NCBI RefSeq assembly: GCF_932526225.1
Contig: NC_064036.1
Coordinates: 11,029,181-11,093,180, forward strand
From: Nematostella vectensis
Taxonomy: Eukaryota; Cnidaria; Anthozoa; Actiniaria; Edwardsiidae
Direction of reading: 5' to 3'
DNA length: 64,000 nt
The notes under the pieces were generated by a model, which made no database searches, was not told the origin of the DNA, and worked only from the letters and a program-made list of their open reading frames with translations. The translations under genes and the position numbers were made by a program. This document shows positions 47,593 through 59,905 of this stretch, piece by piece; positions within the stretch are counted from its first letter, which is position 1; each line of letters starts with the position of its first letter.

Positions 47593-49824
47593 CAGTACCC
47601 GACACAACTGTCCTCGCGATATTCCCCTCGCCCATGATGTACGCCGGGCCTACCGAGGTATGTCTTCAATCTTAATATTAGCCTCATATTGTTTTCCACC
47701 TGGTATACTCTTCATATATCCTGGACGCCAGAAGCTCCGCCGAAGCCATGACGAACGAATGCCAAGTGCTGGCAAGTTTCACCGCCGGACAGCGGAAGCC
47801 GTGACGAACGAATAATGCCTAGTGGGGAGTAGACGCGTACACAGGGGGGGGGGGGGGCTGCCCAAGGTGCGCGCCAAGAAAAGTGGGTCATTCCTTATTA
47901 AGGAATCTTCAAATACCATGCTTTTTCTATATGATTCCTATGACTGCCCCCCCCCCCCTCTCACCCAATCCTGGTTCGTTCCATCACCATCAAACACCCC
48001 CAAAGCTGTGGCGAATGAATACCGAGTAGTGGCTAGTATAGCCTTGGCATATATTATTCAGCTTGTTGATAGTGTATAGGCTGTAATTTTACTCTTCTGC
48101 AAACTTAATACTATCTTGTCCTTTAGGTGCAATGGCATGCAAAAGCGCGTGTCGCTGCTGGGGTGAATTTCTATATAGTCGGTCGCGACCCCGCCGGCAT
48201 GCCACACCCTGATGAGAAGAGGGACCTGTACCACCCCAGCCATGGCCGAAAGGTACTACTACTATACCACTAAGAGTTTGTGATAATCAGTGTACCTTCC
48301 TCCTTTGTTTTGTATATTGGTGGCCCCTCCCCTTTTCCTCTGCGTTCCCACTTACATTTTCCTCACCACTAGGTTCTCACCATGGCGCCTGGACTTACCG
48401 AGCTCGAAATCGTCCCTTTCCGAGTCGCTGCGTACAACACGCGGCACAAGAAGATGGAATTCTTCGATCCTGAGCACAAGGAAGACTTTGACTTTATCTC
48501 AGGGACGCGCATGCGAGCGCTAGCGCGATCAGGGGAGGAACCGCCGAATGGGTTCATGGCGCCAACAGCATGGAACATCCTAGCAGAATTCTACCAGTCC
48601 GTTAAGAATTAACAGCACCAAAACATCTCAGCATTATATCAAAATATCTCAATTTTATTTTAATATTATTTCTCTAAACCTCATCATATAGTGTATCTGG
48701 GAATTTTGTACTTTCTTGTCTAAAGCAATTTATCACTTGGGCAAGCGCAATAGCAAGTACAAACGCAAGCGCAACACAAGTAAGAATCATTCAAATAAAG
48801 CGCACAAACATTCAAGCAAATACATTCTCTTGCTCTTGCATTAGCTTAGTTTGCGTTTCACTTTTGGCTGGAAAATTGCGTGCGTTGTGCTCGCCCTCGA
48901 CGCACCCTTGGTTAGAATTATGCATTTCGAGATGATTCCCTGTTATTCTGGCGCAGTTGTGCACTGATCCCGGTAAAGAGCTAAACGGTATTTGAAATGG
49001 GATGTTTAAACTTCGGCAGGTGTGGATAATCTCGACACCATCATTTATTGATTTTTGGAAGGTGCGGGCGGCTTTTCAACCTCTGCTTAAATTATTTTAC
49101 CTTTGGCTTAGGTGTTGGTAATGTGAAAAGACTTTAATTGTCTTCACATTTTATTCCTTTTTTCCTATTTATCACGTGGCTTATATTACAGACTTTTAGG
49201 GAACTGTTTTTTCTCATTTATAACTTTAGAAAATGGATAAAAACATTCTTATGACGTTCTTATGATATTTATAATCGTCATTCAATGACTTCCGCATTGC
49301 AAAGCAATATGTGCCTTGGATAAAGATATAAAAGTATATATATTTGGGAGCGTTACATATATCCATCTTAATGGATATAATATACATATCATACTTTATC
49401 CGTGTAAGTATTTCTGCGTTTGGCTAGAGACGTATGGGTGTGAAGGTGCAGGGTGTTAGTCGTTACAGAGAAATATAGTTACTAGAAATTATAAAGTACT
49501 TTAATGAAATGAAAAGGTATCGGTTCCAGATTTTATTTTATTATTTTCATGAGTATTTACCCTGGTTTGAGCTCATGAACTTTGAAAAAGATCCTTTACT
49601 TCATTTACCCTGGTTTGAGCTCAGAAACTTTGAAAAAATCCTTAACTGTATGAACCCTGGTTTGAGCTCAGGTACCTTTGGCTTGAGAAGCCCGTCTTAC
49701 TGGCTCTCACAGGATCTTGCTGGAGACTTATGGCTCAGCAAACTATGATTTTTATCATATCTCTGTAATAAAACGTCAGGCTTCTTGGAATGGTACTAGA
49801 GACCAGCAACTTATAGAAAATAAA

Positions 49825-50300
49825 TTTCAAACCTTTCACGCGCACTTAAATGCACAACACATAGTATAATACAACTGAGTAAAAATTCAAGGGTACAAAT
49901 TTGGGTTTGTTCGTACAAATAGAAACAAGGTAGGAATAATTTTTGTACTGAAGTAGCAACTGATTACGGGTTGTTGCGTAATTAAGTAGGGTCTGAAAAC
50001 GCGTGTTTCGTAAATAGAATTCTTACTATTAGGAACCGGAATCAAAGAAGAACTGCTCTTGAATTGATAGAATCTGTGCAGAATCATCTGAAAGTAGGGG
50101 AATTATTTCTTATTCAAAAAATTGATGGAGATTTGCATGATTTTTAGACCAGTTTCTAATCAGTTCCTGCTTTAGTAAAAAACAGAATTGTTCCTACCTC
50201 GTTTGCACAAACAAATCCAAATTCGCACTCCTGATTTTTTACTCAGTTGTGTTATACTATGTTTGGTGGATTTAAGTGCGTGTGAAAGGTATAAAAGTTT
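49825..50300. mobile_element. Fold-back MITE-like element, unit 2 copy
   Basis: Duplicate of the element at 41046-41510, with the same inverted arms (ATAGTATAATACAACTGAGT and its complement) and a slightly shorter right arm. Confidence 0.65.
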
Positions 50301-51719
50301 TTTTCTACATAATTAGGAAACAGTTCCTACTTCCGGTCAAGAGTAGGACGCAAATCTCTATGAATTTCGTTAAAAAAGAATAAATTCCACTTCTTTTGGG
50401 TGATTCTAATTATAACCCGGTCACTTCTAGTCCAGTTTCTATGTAACTGTCCGTAATTTTTTAGATGTCGCGCAATTAAGTTTTGATGTAGGCGTGACTG
50501 CCAAGCGCGTGATCTAAGCGTTACTTTCACTTGGGTGGTCTTCACCGTCGACAACATTCGCATATAATTTTAGAAGTCATTCTAAAATCTAACTCAATCT
50601 AACTCATAGCATGAATCTAACTCATAGCATGAATCTTTAAATAGCACTGAATGATTTTGAGAGAAGGTAGAGACTATTAGAATGAGTCTTTGCTTCTATT
50701 AGGACCGCCTCAAATAGAAATTTAGCATAAATCCGCTAAATAGCGCAAAAATCGATGTAAAAAAAATATGTTGGCGTATTTTCCTATTCTATACAGAAAA
50801 TAGGTAATCTCGATTTTTTTTTTGTTATTGAAGAATTACCCCCTCCCCCTTTACCATTAGGAACCTATTAGGAACTGACTAGGAACCTAGAAGTTTAAGG
50901 AACCAGGATCACCGCGGTAATCGAAAAAACATCAGTTTTTCTGCTCTTTACAGTCAGCGTAAGGGCGTAACGCATAGGTTGCGTTACAAAAACGATAACT
51001 AGTTGCATGACACGGTTTAGCCGGAACCCAATATCACATCAAACCTACGTCCATGTACAGCAAAGCCCCAAGTTCATGCTCTACTTGATGTTCAATATCT
51101 TGACTCAGGGGCTGATCGCTCTTCAATATCATGGTGGGTAAGAATTCTTTAGATTTGGCGTTTGTTACCAAGGGTTTTATTCACTAGTCTGCTAATTAAT
51201 TGCTTTCTTATATTGAGTTTAAGCAATAAGTGTTTGGTTTCTTTTATTCGTTCACGTTTTTTTTTTTTTGCCGAGTTTAACTTTTCAAAAATGGCATCGT
51301 CCAATGGAATTGGAATGAAAAGGAGATCATATGCTTGAGCTTGATTAAAGCTTATTCTTATTCAAACATTAAAGTAAATTCATATATATTTTTATTTCGA
51401 CCAAATGACAGTTCAAGATACCTCAAATATACTTATTTTGTTGTGAATCCGGGTCGTATTCCATGGTTTCGTGCAAAGGTGGCGTTCTTACGTTACACCG
51501 GCATGATATCTGACGACATCTGATATCAAAATCTCAAGATCCTGATACCAAGACAGTAGCCTGCGTTACAACTGGATTCAGTATGGAATATTCTTCGTTA
51601 TAGACCAAAGCGTTTGACTTTTATTCATTCATATTTGCATAAAAATTAAAGAAATCGGTTGTAGGTTCTACTCCACTGCCCAAGTCCAACGACCTTGATG
51701 CCTCAAAACACTTTGATTT

Positions 51720-51768
51720 GGTTATATCAGGGAAGTGTAAGGAGACACTTGCACTTCCCTGGTTATAT
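51720..51768. mobile_element. 33-bp copy of the palindromic insertion in unit 3
   Basis: The same insertion as at 42935, with GGTTATAT on both sides, but the spacer has lost a few bases and one arm has a T-to-G-type change (CTTGCACTTCCCT). It was inherited by duplication. Confidence 0.7.
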
Positions 51769-53004
51769 ATGATTGCTTGTTTTGTAAAAAGATTTCAATA
51801 ATCATTCAGGCCATCACAGTTGTTATTGTTCCTATTATTCGTGCTTTGTTCGTAAAGAGTTGTTATTGCTTTGCAGTGGCTTTCGAGATTTGTTTCTACG
51901 TTCAGTTGAAATTGATTTCTTTCGCTTAGAAAACTTAGAAATGTGTTCAAAATAAAAATCGCTTTTCAAACAAGCCATCAATAACAGCAACTTATTCTTA
52001 AAGATCCCTCTCCATTTATTTCAGTCACAGCAATAGACGAAACAAAACCCGACACGAACACTTCTCGACACACGCACGACCTCAAGCCGACCTAGACACG
52101 AGCAACGTCCGAACCTAGCTGTGTTCTTACCCCCGTATTCTGTGTTTCAGAATATAGTGAAGGCTACGAATGTCGAGTACAAAGACCACAGCGTGAGTCG
52201 AGACAAGCGTGGACAGGTGGTGGGCACAAGGGCCGGCTTCCGAGGATGCTCCGTCTGGTTCACCGGTGAGTCGATGAACAAATCGTTAACATTGCAACGG
52301 GAGCGCTGGGAATAAAACCTTTGCCCGTAAGACAGCTTTCCTGAAAAGAAGGAGGAGACCCTTGGGGGAAATATGGTGATAAATAAATCCGTCGGTAACA
52401 TAGTAACGGGAGCGCTGAGAATAAAACCTTGGTCCGCAGGATGCGCGCCTGAATGTCATAAATATATACTATTATGTTGTAAAAGCCTCCAAAATATACA
52501 AAGCTATATTATTCGCATTGTACAAGAGGCACCAGATCTCGTCAGACTTGTCTGTCTAGAAAGTGCCGCCCTTGCTTACCTGGAATGAGATTCTAACCGC
52601 TCCCTCCATTTCGAATCACCTCCTGCACACAATAAGCACTTTATATATGGCTATAGGCCTATTGACGAACTTCGCCCATTTGCTGAATAACCCTTCCCAT
52701 TGCATTTCCCTTCAGGTCTCTCCGGTGCGGGCAAGACCACGCTCAGCATGGCTTTGGAGGATTACCTGTGCCGCCACGGCATCCCCGCCTATACCCTGGA
52801 CGGGGATAATATGCGCATAGGACTCAACAGGAATCTCGGCTTTTCGCCTGAGGATTGCGAGGAAAATCCGTCGTGTTAGCGAGGTGGCCAAGCTGTTTGC
52901 AGACTCTGGAATGATCTGTTTGACTGCTTTAATCAGCCCCTATAGTAGGGTATGTACATGCATCGTTTAGTGCACGCGAGGTAGATGTTGATTCTAATAA
53001 AGGA

Positions 53005-53548
53005 AGGGACACGCGCAAGTTTATGGCACGGGTCTGTATAGGGCAATAATGTGTTGTCTATATCTAATAAGGGGAAATCCATGCGCAAGTTTATGGCAAG
53101 GGTCTGTATAGGGTAATAATGTGTTGTCTATATCTAATAAAAGGAAAGCCATGCGCAAGTCTCTGGCAAGTGTCTGTATAGGGCAATAATGTGTTGTCTA
53201 TATCTAATAAGGGGAAAGCCATGCGCAAGTCTCTGGCAAGGGTCTGTATAGGGCAATAATGTGTTGTCTATATCTAATAAGGGGAAAGCCATGCGCAAGT
53301 GTCTGTATAGGGCAATAATGTGTTGTCTATATCTAATAAAAGGAAAGCCATGCGCAAGTTTATGGCACGGGTCTGTATAGGGCAATAATGTGTTGGCTAT
53401 ATCTAATAAAAGGAAAGCCATGCGCAAGTTTATGGCACGGGTCTGTATAGGGCAATAATGTGTTGTATATATCTAATAAGGGGAAAGCCATGCGCAAGAT
53501 TATGGCAGGGGTCTATGTAGCATAATAATGTGTTGTCTATATCTACAG
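53005..53548 (+). repeat. Acceptor-adjacent VNTR, unit 3 (8 units)
   Basis: Eight units of 58-70 bp with GGGCAATAATGTGTTGTCTA lie directly before exon 53549. The last unit is joined to the acceptor TCTATATCTACAG. Confidence 0.92.
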
Positions 53549-55541
53549 GACCGTGATCGCGCTAGAAAGCTTCACGAAGACGCGAACCTGCCGTTTTTCG
53601 AGATTTTCGTCAACACTCCGCTGGAGACATGCGAGAAGCGTGATGTGAAGGGACTTTACAAGAAAGCACGAGCTGGAATCATCAAGAGTGGGTCTAGGCA
53701 TACCTCTACAATCTGGCGACTGCCTGGCTTTTACACTTAGCAGAAGGGCCAACATGGCCGCAACGGCGAGTGTGACGTCACATGCTCGGCCTATACCACA
53801 CAACTCTATTTCATATAACACCGCACTAAAAAAAAACAATACACCAAACAATACTGTACTCTACCCTACCTATTCTAGAACGTGCCCATTTTTGTAAAGC
53901 TTGTAACGTTCCACCTTCATGCCATGCCAAACCATTCAATAACACACTAGTCAACACTACACCAAACCGAACAACACAACGCTAGCCTAACTATGACACC
54001 CCTTACCAACAGAGCAACAGCTCGCATTCAAACGTGGAATGACTGGGCCATGTCTAATGCATTGTTACCGAATGTAGCTCATCTGTTCTTTGTCTTTATT
54101 CTTTAAGCTTTTACTGGAATAAACGAAGAATACCAGCCCCCACATAAGCCTGAGCTGGTACTCAGAGCAGGGGAGCTATCAGTAGACAACTGTGTCCAGG
54201 AGGTTGTCAAACTCCTTACCAAGTCTGTAAGTGCAACCAAATGAGGTCTATCGTAAAGATTATATATTGGTAGGCGGGTTTGTAGCTCGTCCGACTTGCC
54301 TGGCACGTGGCTTCCTAGCTAGCAAACCCGATGCGACCAACTTTATATTTATGTGCATCCCATTTGCATTGAGTACAGTTCATAGTTCGACGTCTGAACT
54401 TAACTTAAAGTATCACAAAATGCAGGAAAAGTCATATAGTAAACAGTAAACAGTATCCGCAAGTCTTTAACTCACATTCCTTATGTTTCAGGGTGTATTA
54501 CCACATGCCATTGTCAACGGTATCAAGGAGCTATTTGTTCAGCCAGAAAATGTCGACGCTGCCAAACAAGAGGCGGATAGTCTTCCAAAATTAGAGATAA
54601 CTATGGTGAGACTGGATACCCCTCCATACGAAGAGCCCTTTCGAGGGCTGCAACAGAAGCTCATTTAAACTATTTCCTTGTTTTCGAAGTAAACTCGCAA
54701 GAACGACGAACCAATACCGAGTGGCGGCATGCATATCTTGATAAGCCTCTGGTACCCAGGGTATAAACTCAGCCTCTTTAGTTTATTCACATCCTGTTTG
54801 TCGTATCTGTCGATACAAACATCACTTAGCGACAAGCAAAGTTAGAGAGTTATAGAGAGCACTCTTCCAAGAGTGTGGTTGCAAGGTTATGGTTCCAAGG
54901 GTGTGGTTGCAATGTTATGGTTCCAACTATGTGGTCACAAGGGTGTGGTTCCACGGTATACTGATTGACCTCACTTTGATATTTACCCATGTTCGTTTTC
55001 TCCTTATTCTCCTCCCGTGTAGCTGGACTTACAGTGGGTTCAGGTTCTATCTGAAGGATGGGCAACGCCGCTTTACGGCTTCATGAGGGAGAATGAGTTC
55101 CTTCAGTGTCAACATTTCGGTGCCCTTTTACAAGGTAGGTGTTCTTTTATGTTCGGCATCCACCATAATGTCTAATTTCAGTCGCTGTGTTTTTTGCTGG
55201 CTGCGATTCTGTCACTAACGTAGTATATGCTCCTGTTTTACAATAAATTCCCAATTTAGTGATGAATTGTATGATTATCTGTTGTCAGATTATCATAAAA
55301 AAACATGACTACTTTACTCAGTCTCAAAGACCGTTGATGGCGTAGTGAGAATCAAACATTTGTTTCTCAGCATCTGTATCCAACCAGTCCGTCCCGATCG
55401 TCCTATCGCTGACCACAGAGAATAAAAACCGACTTGAAGGTTACTCTACGTACACTTTGACCTACGAGGGACGAAACATCGCAATCGTCAGAAACCCTGA
55501 CTTCTATGAACACCGTAAGGAGGAGCGGATAGCGCGGCAAT

Positions 55542-55812
55542 GGGGTACTACCTCACCCAACCACCCACATATCAAGGTACGTACAGTGGGGTACCACTCA
55601 ACCTAATACCCACACATCAAGTTACGTACAGTGGGGTACCACTCGACCTAATACCCAGACGTCAAGTTACGTACAGTGGGGTACCACTCGACCTAATACC
55701 CACACATCAAGTTACGTACAGTGGGGTACCACTCGACCTAATACCCAGACATCAAGGTAAGTACAGTGGAGTACCATCTCGACCTAACCGTCCACACATC
55801 ATGGTACAGTCA
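55542..55812 (+). repeat. 45-bp donor-derived minisatellite, unit 3 (about 5 units)
   Basis: This is the shortest version of the array at 34136-38120. It starts at the end of exon 55371-55576 and closes with the same drifted unit as in copy 2. Confidence 0.92.
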
Positions 55813-58805
55813 GTGGCTTATACGCTTCTATTCACGCTTATTTGTCTACTTATTTGATACCCATGAGGCACTGCCGGTTACGACACATGGATTCTGCGAG
55901 TGCAGCCTTACTAATAGATGTATATACACTTAGCCTAATCTGTACTTTTCATTTTACGGATGGTTCTTGAGTCTGGTGATTGGCTCTCTGGGGGTGACTT
56001 GGAGGTGATCCAGCGAATCCGATGGAATGATGGTCTCGAAAAGTACCGACTCACACCCAACGAACTTCGAGACGAGTTTAAACGACGAGGATCCGACGTA
56101 GTATTCGCCTTCCAGCTCAGGAACCCTGTGCACAATGGCCATGCGCTACTCATGCAGGTGTGACCGGTATATCCTGAACAACATGCGCATGTTAGGAATA
56201 GTAAGCAGTTATACCACGAAACATGTCTAGGAACATTAAGCGGTTGGGGAAGCTATAAAAATTAATATAACTTTGTTTATAGATGATAATTTTTTACCTT
56301 CATAGTTGTGTTTTTTTTGTCTTCAGGATACACGGCAACGTCTAATTCAGCGTGGCTTCAAGAAGCCCGTTCTACTATTGCATCCCCTAGGGGGGTGGAC
56401 CAAGGAGGACGATGTCCCGCTCGCTGTTCGCATGCGTCAACACTACGCGGTGCTTGACGAGGGAGTGTTAGACCCCGACACAACTGTCCTCGCGATATTC
56501 CCCTCGCCCATGATGTACGCCGGGCCTACCGAGGTATGTCTTCAATCTTAATATTAGCCTCATATTGTTTTCCACCTGGTATACTCTTCATATATCCTGG
56601 ACACCAGAAGCTCCGCCGAAGCCATGACGAACGAATGCCAAGTGCTGGCAAGTTTCACCGCCGGACAGCGGAAGCCGTGACGAACGAATAATGCCTAGTG
56701 GGGAGTAGGCGAGTACACAGGGGGGGGGGGGGCTGCCCAAGGTGCGCGCCAAGAAAAGTGGGTCATTCTTTATTAAGGAATCTTCAAATACCATGCTTTT
56801 TTTATATGATTCCTATGACTGCCCCCCCCCCCTCTCACCCAATCCTGGTTCGTTCTATCACCACCAAACACCCCCAAAGCTGTGGCGAATGAATACCGAG
56901 TAGGGGCTAGTTAACCTTGGCATGTGCTATGCAGCTTGTTGATAGTGTTGATAGGCTGTAAGTTTACTCTTCTGCAAATACTAATACTATCCTGTCCATA
57001 AGGTACAATGGCATGCAAAAGCGCGTGTCGCTGCTGGGGTGAATTTCTATATAGTCGGTCGCGACCCCGCCGGCATGCCACACCCTGATGAGAAGAGGGA
57101 CCTGTACCACCCCAGCCATGGCCGAAAGGTACCACTACTATACCACTTAGAGTTTGCGATAATCAGTGTACCGTCCTCCTTTGTTTTGTATATTGGTGCC
57201 CCCTCCCCTTTTCCTCTGCGTTTCCACTTACATTTTCCTCACCACTAGGTTCTCACCATGGCGCCTGGACTTACCGAGCTCGAAATCGTCCCTTTCCGAG
57301 TCGCTGCGTACAACACGCGGCACAAGAAGATGGAATTCTTCGATCCTGAGCACAAGGAAGACTTTGACTTTATCTCAGGGACGCGCATGCGAGCGCTAGC
57401 GCGATCAGGGGAGGAACCGCCGAATGGGTTCATGGCGCCAACAGCATGGAACATCCTAGCGGAATTCTACCAGTCCGTTAAGAATTAACAGCACCAAAAC
57501 ATCTCAGCATTATATCAAAATATCTCAAATTTATTTTATTTTTTTTTCTCTGAACCTCATCATATAGTGTATCTGGGGATTTTGTACTTTCTTGTCTAAA
57601 CCAATTTATCACATAGGCAAGCGCAATAGCAAGTACAAACGCAAGCGCAACACAAGTAAGAATTATTCAAACACAAGCGCATTCAACCAAATACATTTTC
57701 TTGCTCTTGCATTAGCTTGCGTTAGTTTGCGTTTCACTTTTGGTCGGAAAATTTCGTGCGTTGTGCTCGCCCTCGAAGCACCCTTGGTTAGAATTATGCA
57801 TTTCGAGATTATTCCCTCTTATCTTGGCACAGTTGTGCACTGATTCCGGTAAAGAGCTAAAAGGTATTTGAAATCGGATGTTTAAACTTCGGCGTGGTGT
57901 GGGTAATCTCGACACCATCATTTATTGATTTTTGGCAGGTGCGGGCGGCTTTTCAACCTCTGCTTAAATTATTTTACCTTTGGCTTAGGTGTTGGTAATG
58001 TGAAAAGACTTTAATTGTCTTCACATTTTATTCCATTTTTTCTTATTTATCACGTGGCATATATTACAGACTTTTAGGGAACTGTTTTTTTTCCATTTAT
58101 AACTTTAGAAAATAGATAAAAACATTCTTAGACGTTCTTATGTTATTTGGTCTTCATTCATCGACTTCCGCATTGCAAAGCAATGCTTTTATTGTTCTAT
58201 ATCCATAGGATCATTTGTATACAATTTTAAAAATTATGTGCCTTGGATAAAGATATTAAAGTATTTATATATTCTGATATTTGGGGCGTTACATATATCC
58301 ATACTATATGATATAATATACACACATACTTAATTACTTCCGTGTAAGTATTTTTGCATTTGTCTAGAGACGTATGGGTGTATAGGTGCAGGGTGTTAGT
58401 CATTACAGAGATATATAGTTACTAGAATTTATAAAGTACTTTAATGAAATGAACATGTATTGGTTCCAGATTTGATTTTATTATTTTCATGAGTTTTTCT
58501 AAAAGCCAGTTTTCGGTTACCTAACGAGCATTTTTGCACCTCAAATTATCATATTTGTACCTCATGATTTGTAAGACGGGGAAACAAATGGATTATGAAT
58601 ACAAGACGAAGCCGCTCATTGCGGTGTACATTCCTTTATCAGGCGCCAAACGTTTTAAAATTCATTTTCGCACTATAGGGGGGGGGGACTATAGTATCAA
58701 TTTGCAAATCAAGTTATGCCAAACTATCCGTGCAACTATTAAATAATCATTGCAAGTATATAAATTCACAAGAGTATGCAAAAAACTTTGCTAGTAAGTA
58801 AAGAT

Positions 58806-59905
58806 TCCGTGAGTTTACAAAATCCATGCAAGTATACAAAATCCACGCAAGTATAACAAAATCCATGCAAGTATACAAAAATCCATGCAAGTATACAAAA
58901 TCCATGCAAGTATAAAAAAATCCATGCAAGTATAAAAAAAATCCATGCAAGTATACAAAATCCATGCAAGTATAAAAATCCATACAAGTATAAAAAACCA
59001 TGCAAGTATAAAAAAAAGAAAGTATACAAAATCCATGCAAGTATAAAAAAATCCATGCAAGTATAAAAAAATCCATGCAAGTATACAAAATCCATGCAAG
59101 TATACAAAATCCATGCAAGTATAAAAAAATCCATGCAAGTATACAAAATCCATGCAAGTATAAAAAAATCCATGCAAGTATACAAAATCCATGCAAGTAT
59201 AAAAAAATCCATGCGAGTATAAACAAAATCCATGCAAGTATACAAAATCCATGCAAGTATAAAAAAACATGCAAGTATAAAAAACATGCAAGTATAAAAA
59301 AACCATGCAAGTATACAAAATCCATGCAAGTATACAAAATCCATGCAAGTATACAAAATCCATGCAAGTATAAAAAAATCCATGCAAGTATACAAAATCC
59401 ATGCAAGTATAAAAAAGTCCATGCAAATATACAAAATCCATGAAAGTATAGAAAACCCATGCAAGTGTACAAAATCCATGCAAGTATAAAAAACCATGCA
59501 AGTATAAAAAAATCCATGCAAGTATACAAAATCCATGCAAGTATAAAAAAATCCATGCAAGTATACAAAATCCATGCAAGTATACAAAATCCATGCAAGT
59601 ATACAAAATCCATGCAAGTATAAAAATCCATACAAGTATAAAAAACCATGCAAGTATAAAAAAAAAGAAAGTATACAAAATCCATGCAAGTATAAAAAAT
59701 CCATGCAAGTATAAAAAAATCCATGCAAGTATACAAAATCCATGCAAGTATAAAAAAATCCATGCAAGTATACAAAATCCATGCAAGTATACAAAATCCA
59801 TGCAAGTATAAAAAAACATGCAAGTATAAAATCCATGCAAGTATAAAAAATCCATGCAAGTATACAAAAACCATGCAAGTTTAAAAAAAAACCATGCAAG
59901 TATTT
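58806..59905. repeat. 19-20 bp minisatellite (ATCCATGCAAGTATACAAA)
   Basis: More than fifty units of ATCCATGCAAGTATACAAA and its length variant with AAAAAAA are arranged head to tail over 1.1 kb. Two sub-blocks (about 58973-59040 and 59623-59690) share the rare variants CATACAAGTATAAAAA and AAAGAAAGTATAC, which points to duplication of segments of the array. The minus strand contains no stop in any of its three frames, which produces three overlapping 375-386-codon artefact frames. Confidence 0.97.

Larger units (their letters stand above)
43372..48612 (+). pseudogene. PAPSS: PAPS synthase copy 2, probably degenerate
   Basis: Exons matching copy 1: 43372-43486, 43936-44171, 44491-44629, 45050-45168, 45434-45547, 45965-46076, 46304-46509, 47075-47272 (acceptor lost), 47442-47657, 48127-48252 and 48373-48612. 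Open frames and motifs are largely kept ([28 protein letters not shown]). Odd points are as follows. No exon 1 or promoter block is present. The acceptor before 47075 reads ACGG instead of ACAG. PEDREEN has become PEDCEEN and AFISPY has become ALISPY. One exon has gained nine nt through a 13-nt G run. KGFTGI has become KTFTGI through an altered splice junction. Nearly all other changes keep frame, so recent decay or an expressed variant are both possible. Confidence 0.85.
42148..50931 (+). repeat. Tandem PAPSS unit 2 (8.8 kb)
   Basis: This second direct unit is much closer to unit 3 than to unit 1. It shares with unit 3 the absence of the exon-1 block, the AG-to-GG acceptor change, the small palindromic insertion and many substitutions. 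This implies that one ancestral unit was copied once to give unit 1 and the 2/3 type, and that the latter then duplicated again. Confidence 0.9.
52151..57488 (+). pseudogene. PAPSS: PAPS synthase copy 3, frameshifted
   Basis: Exon equivalents: 52151-52265, 52716-52949 (2 nt short), 53549-53687, 54108-54226, 54492-54605, 55023-55134, 55371-55576, 55960-56157 (acceptor lost), 56327-56533, 57003-57128 and 57249-57488. In the P-loop exon the sequence after GAGGAAAAT lacks AT. The frame shifts at about 52869 and stops a few codons later, so no APS kinase plus sulfurylase fusion can be made. It shares the missing exon 1, the ACGG acceptor, PEDCEEN and KTFTGI with copy 2. The sulfurylase exons remain open and contain [11 protein letters not shown] and MMYAGPTEV, so decay is recent. 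Confidence 0.88.
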
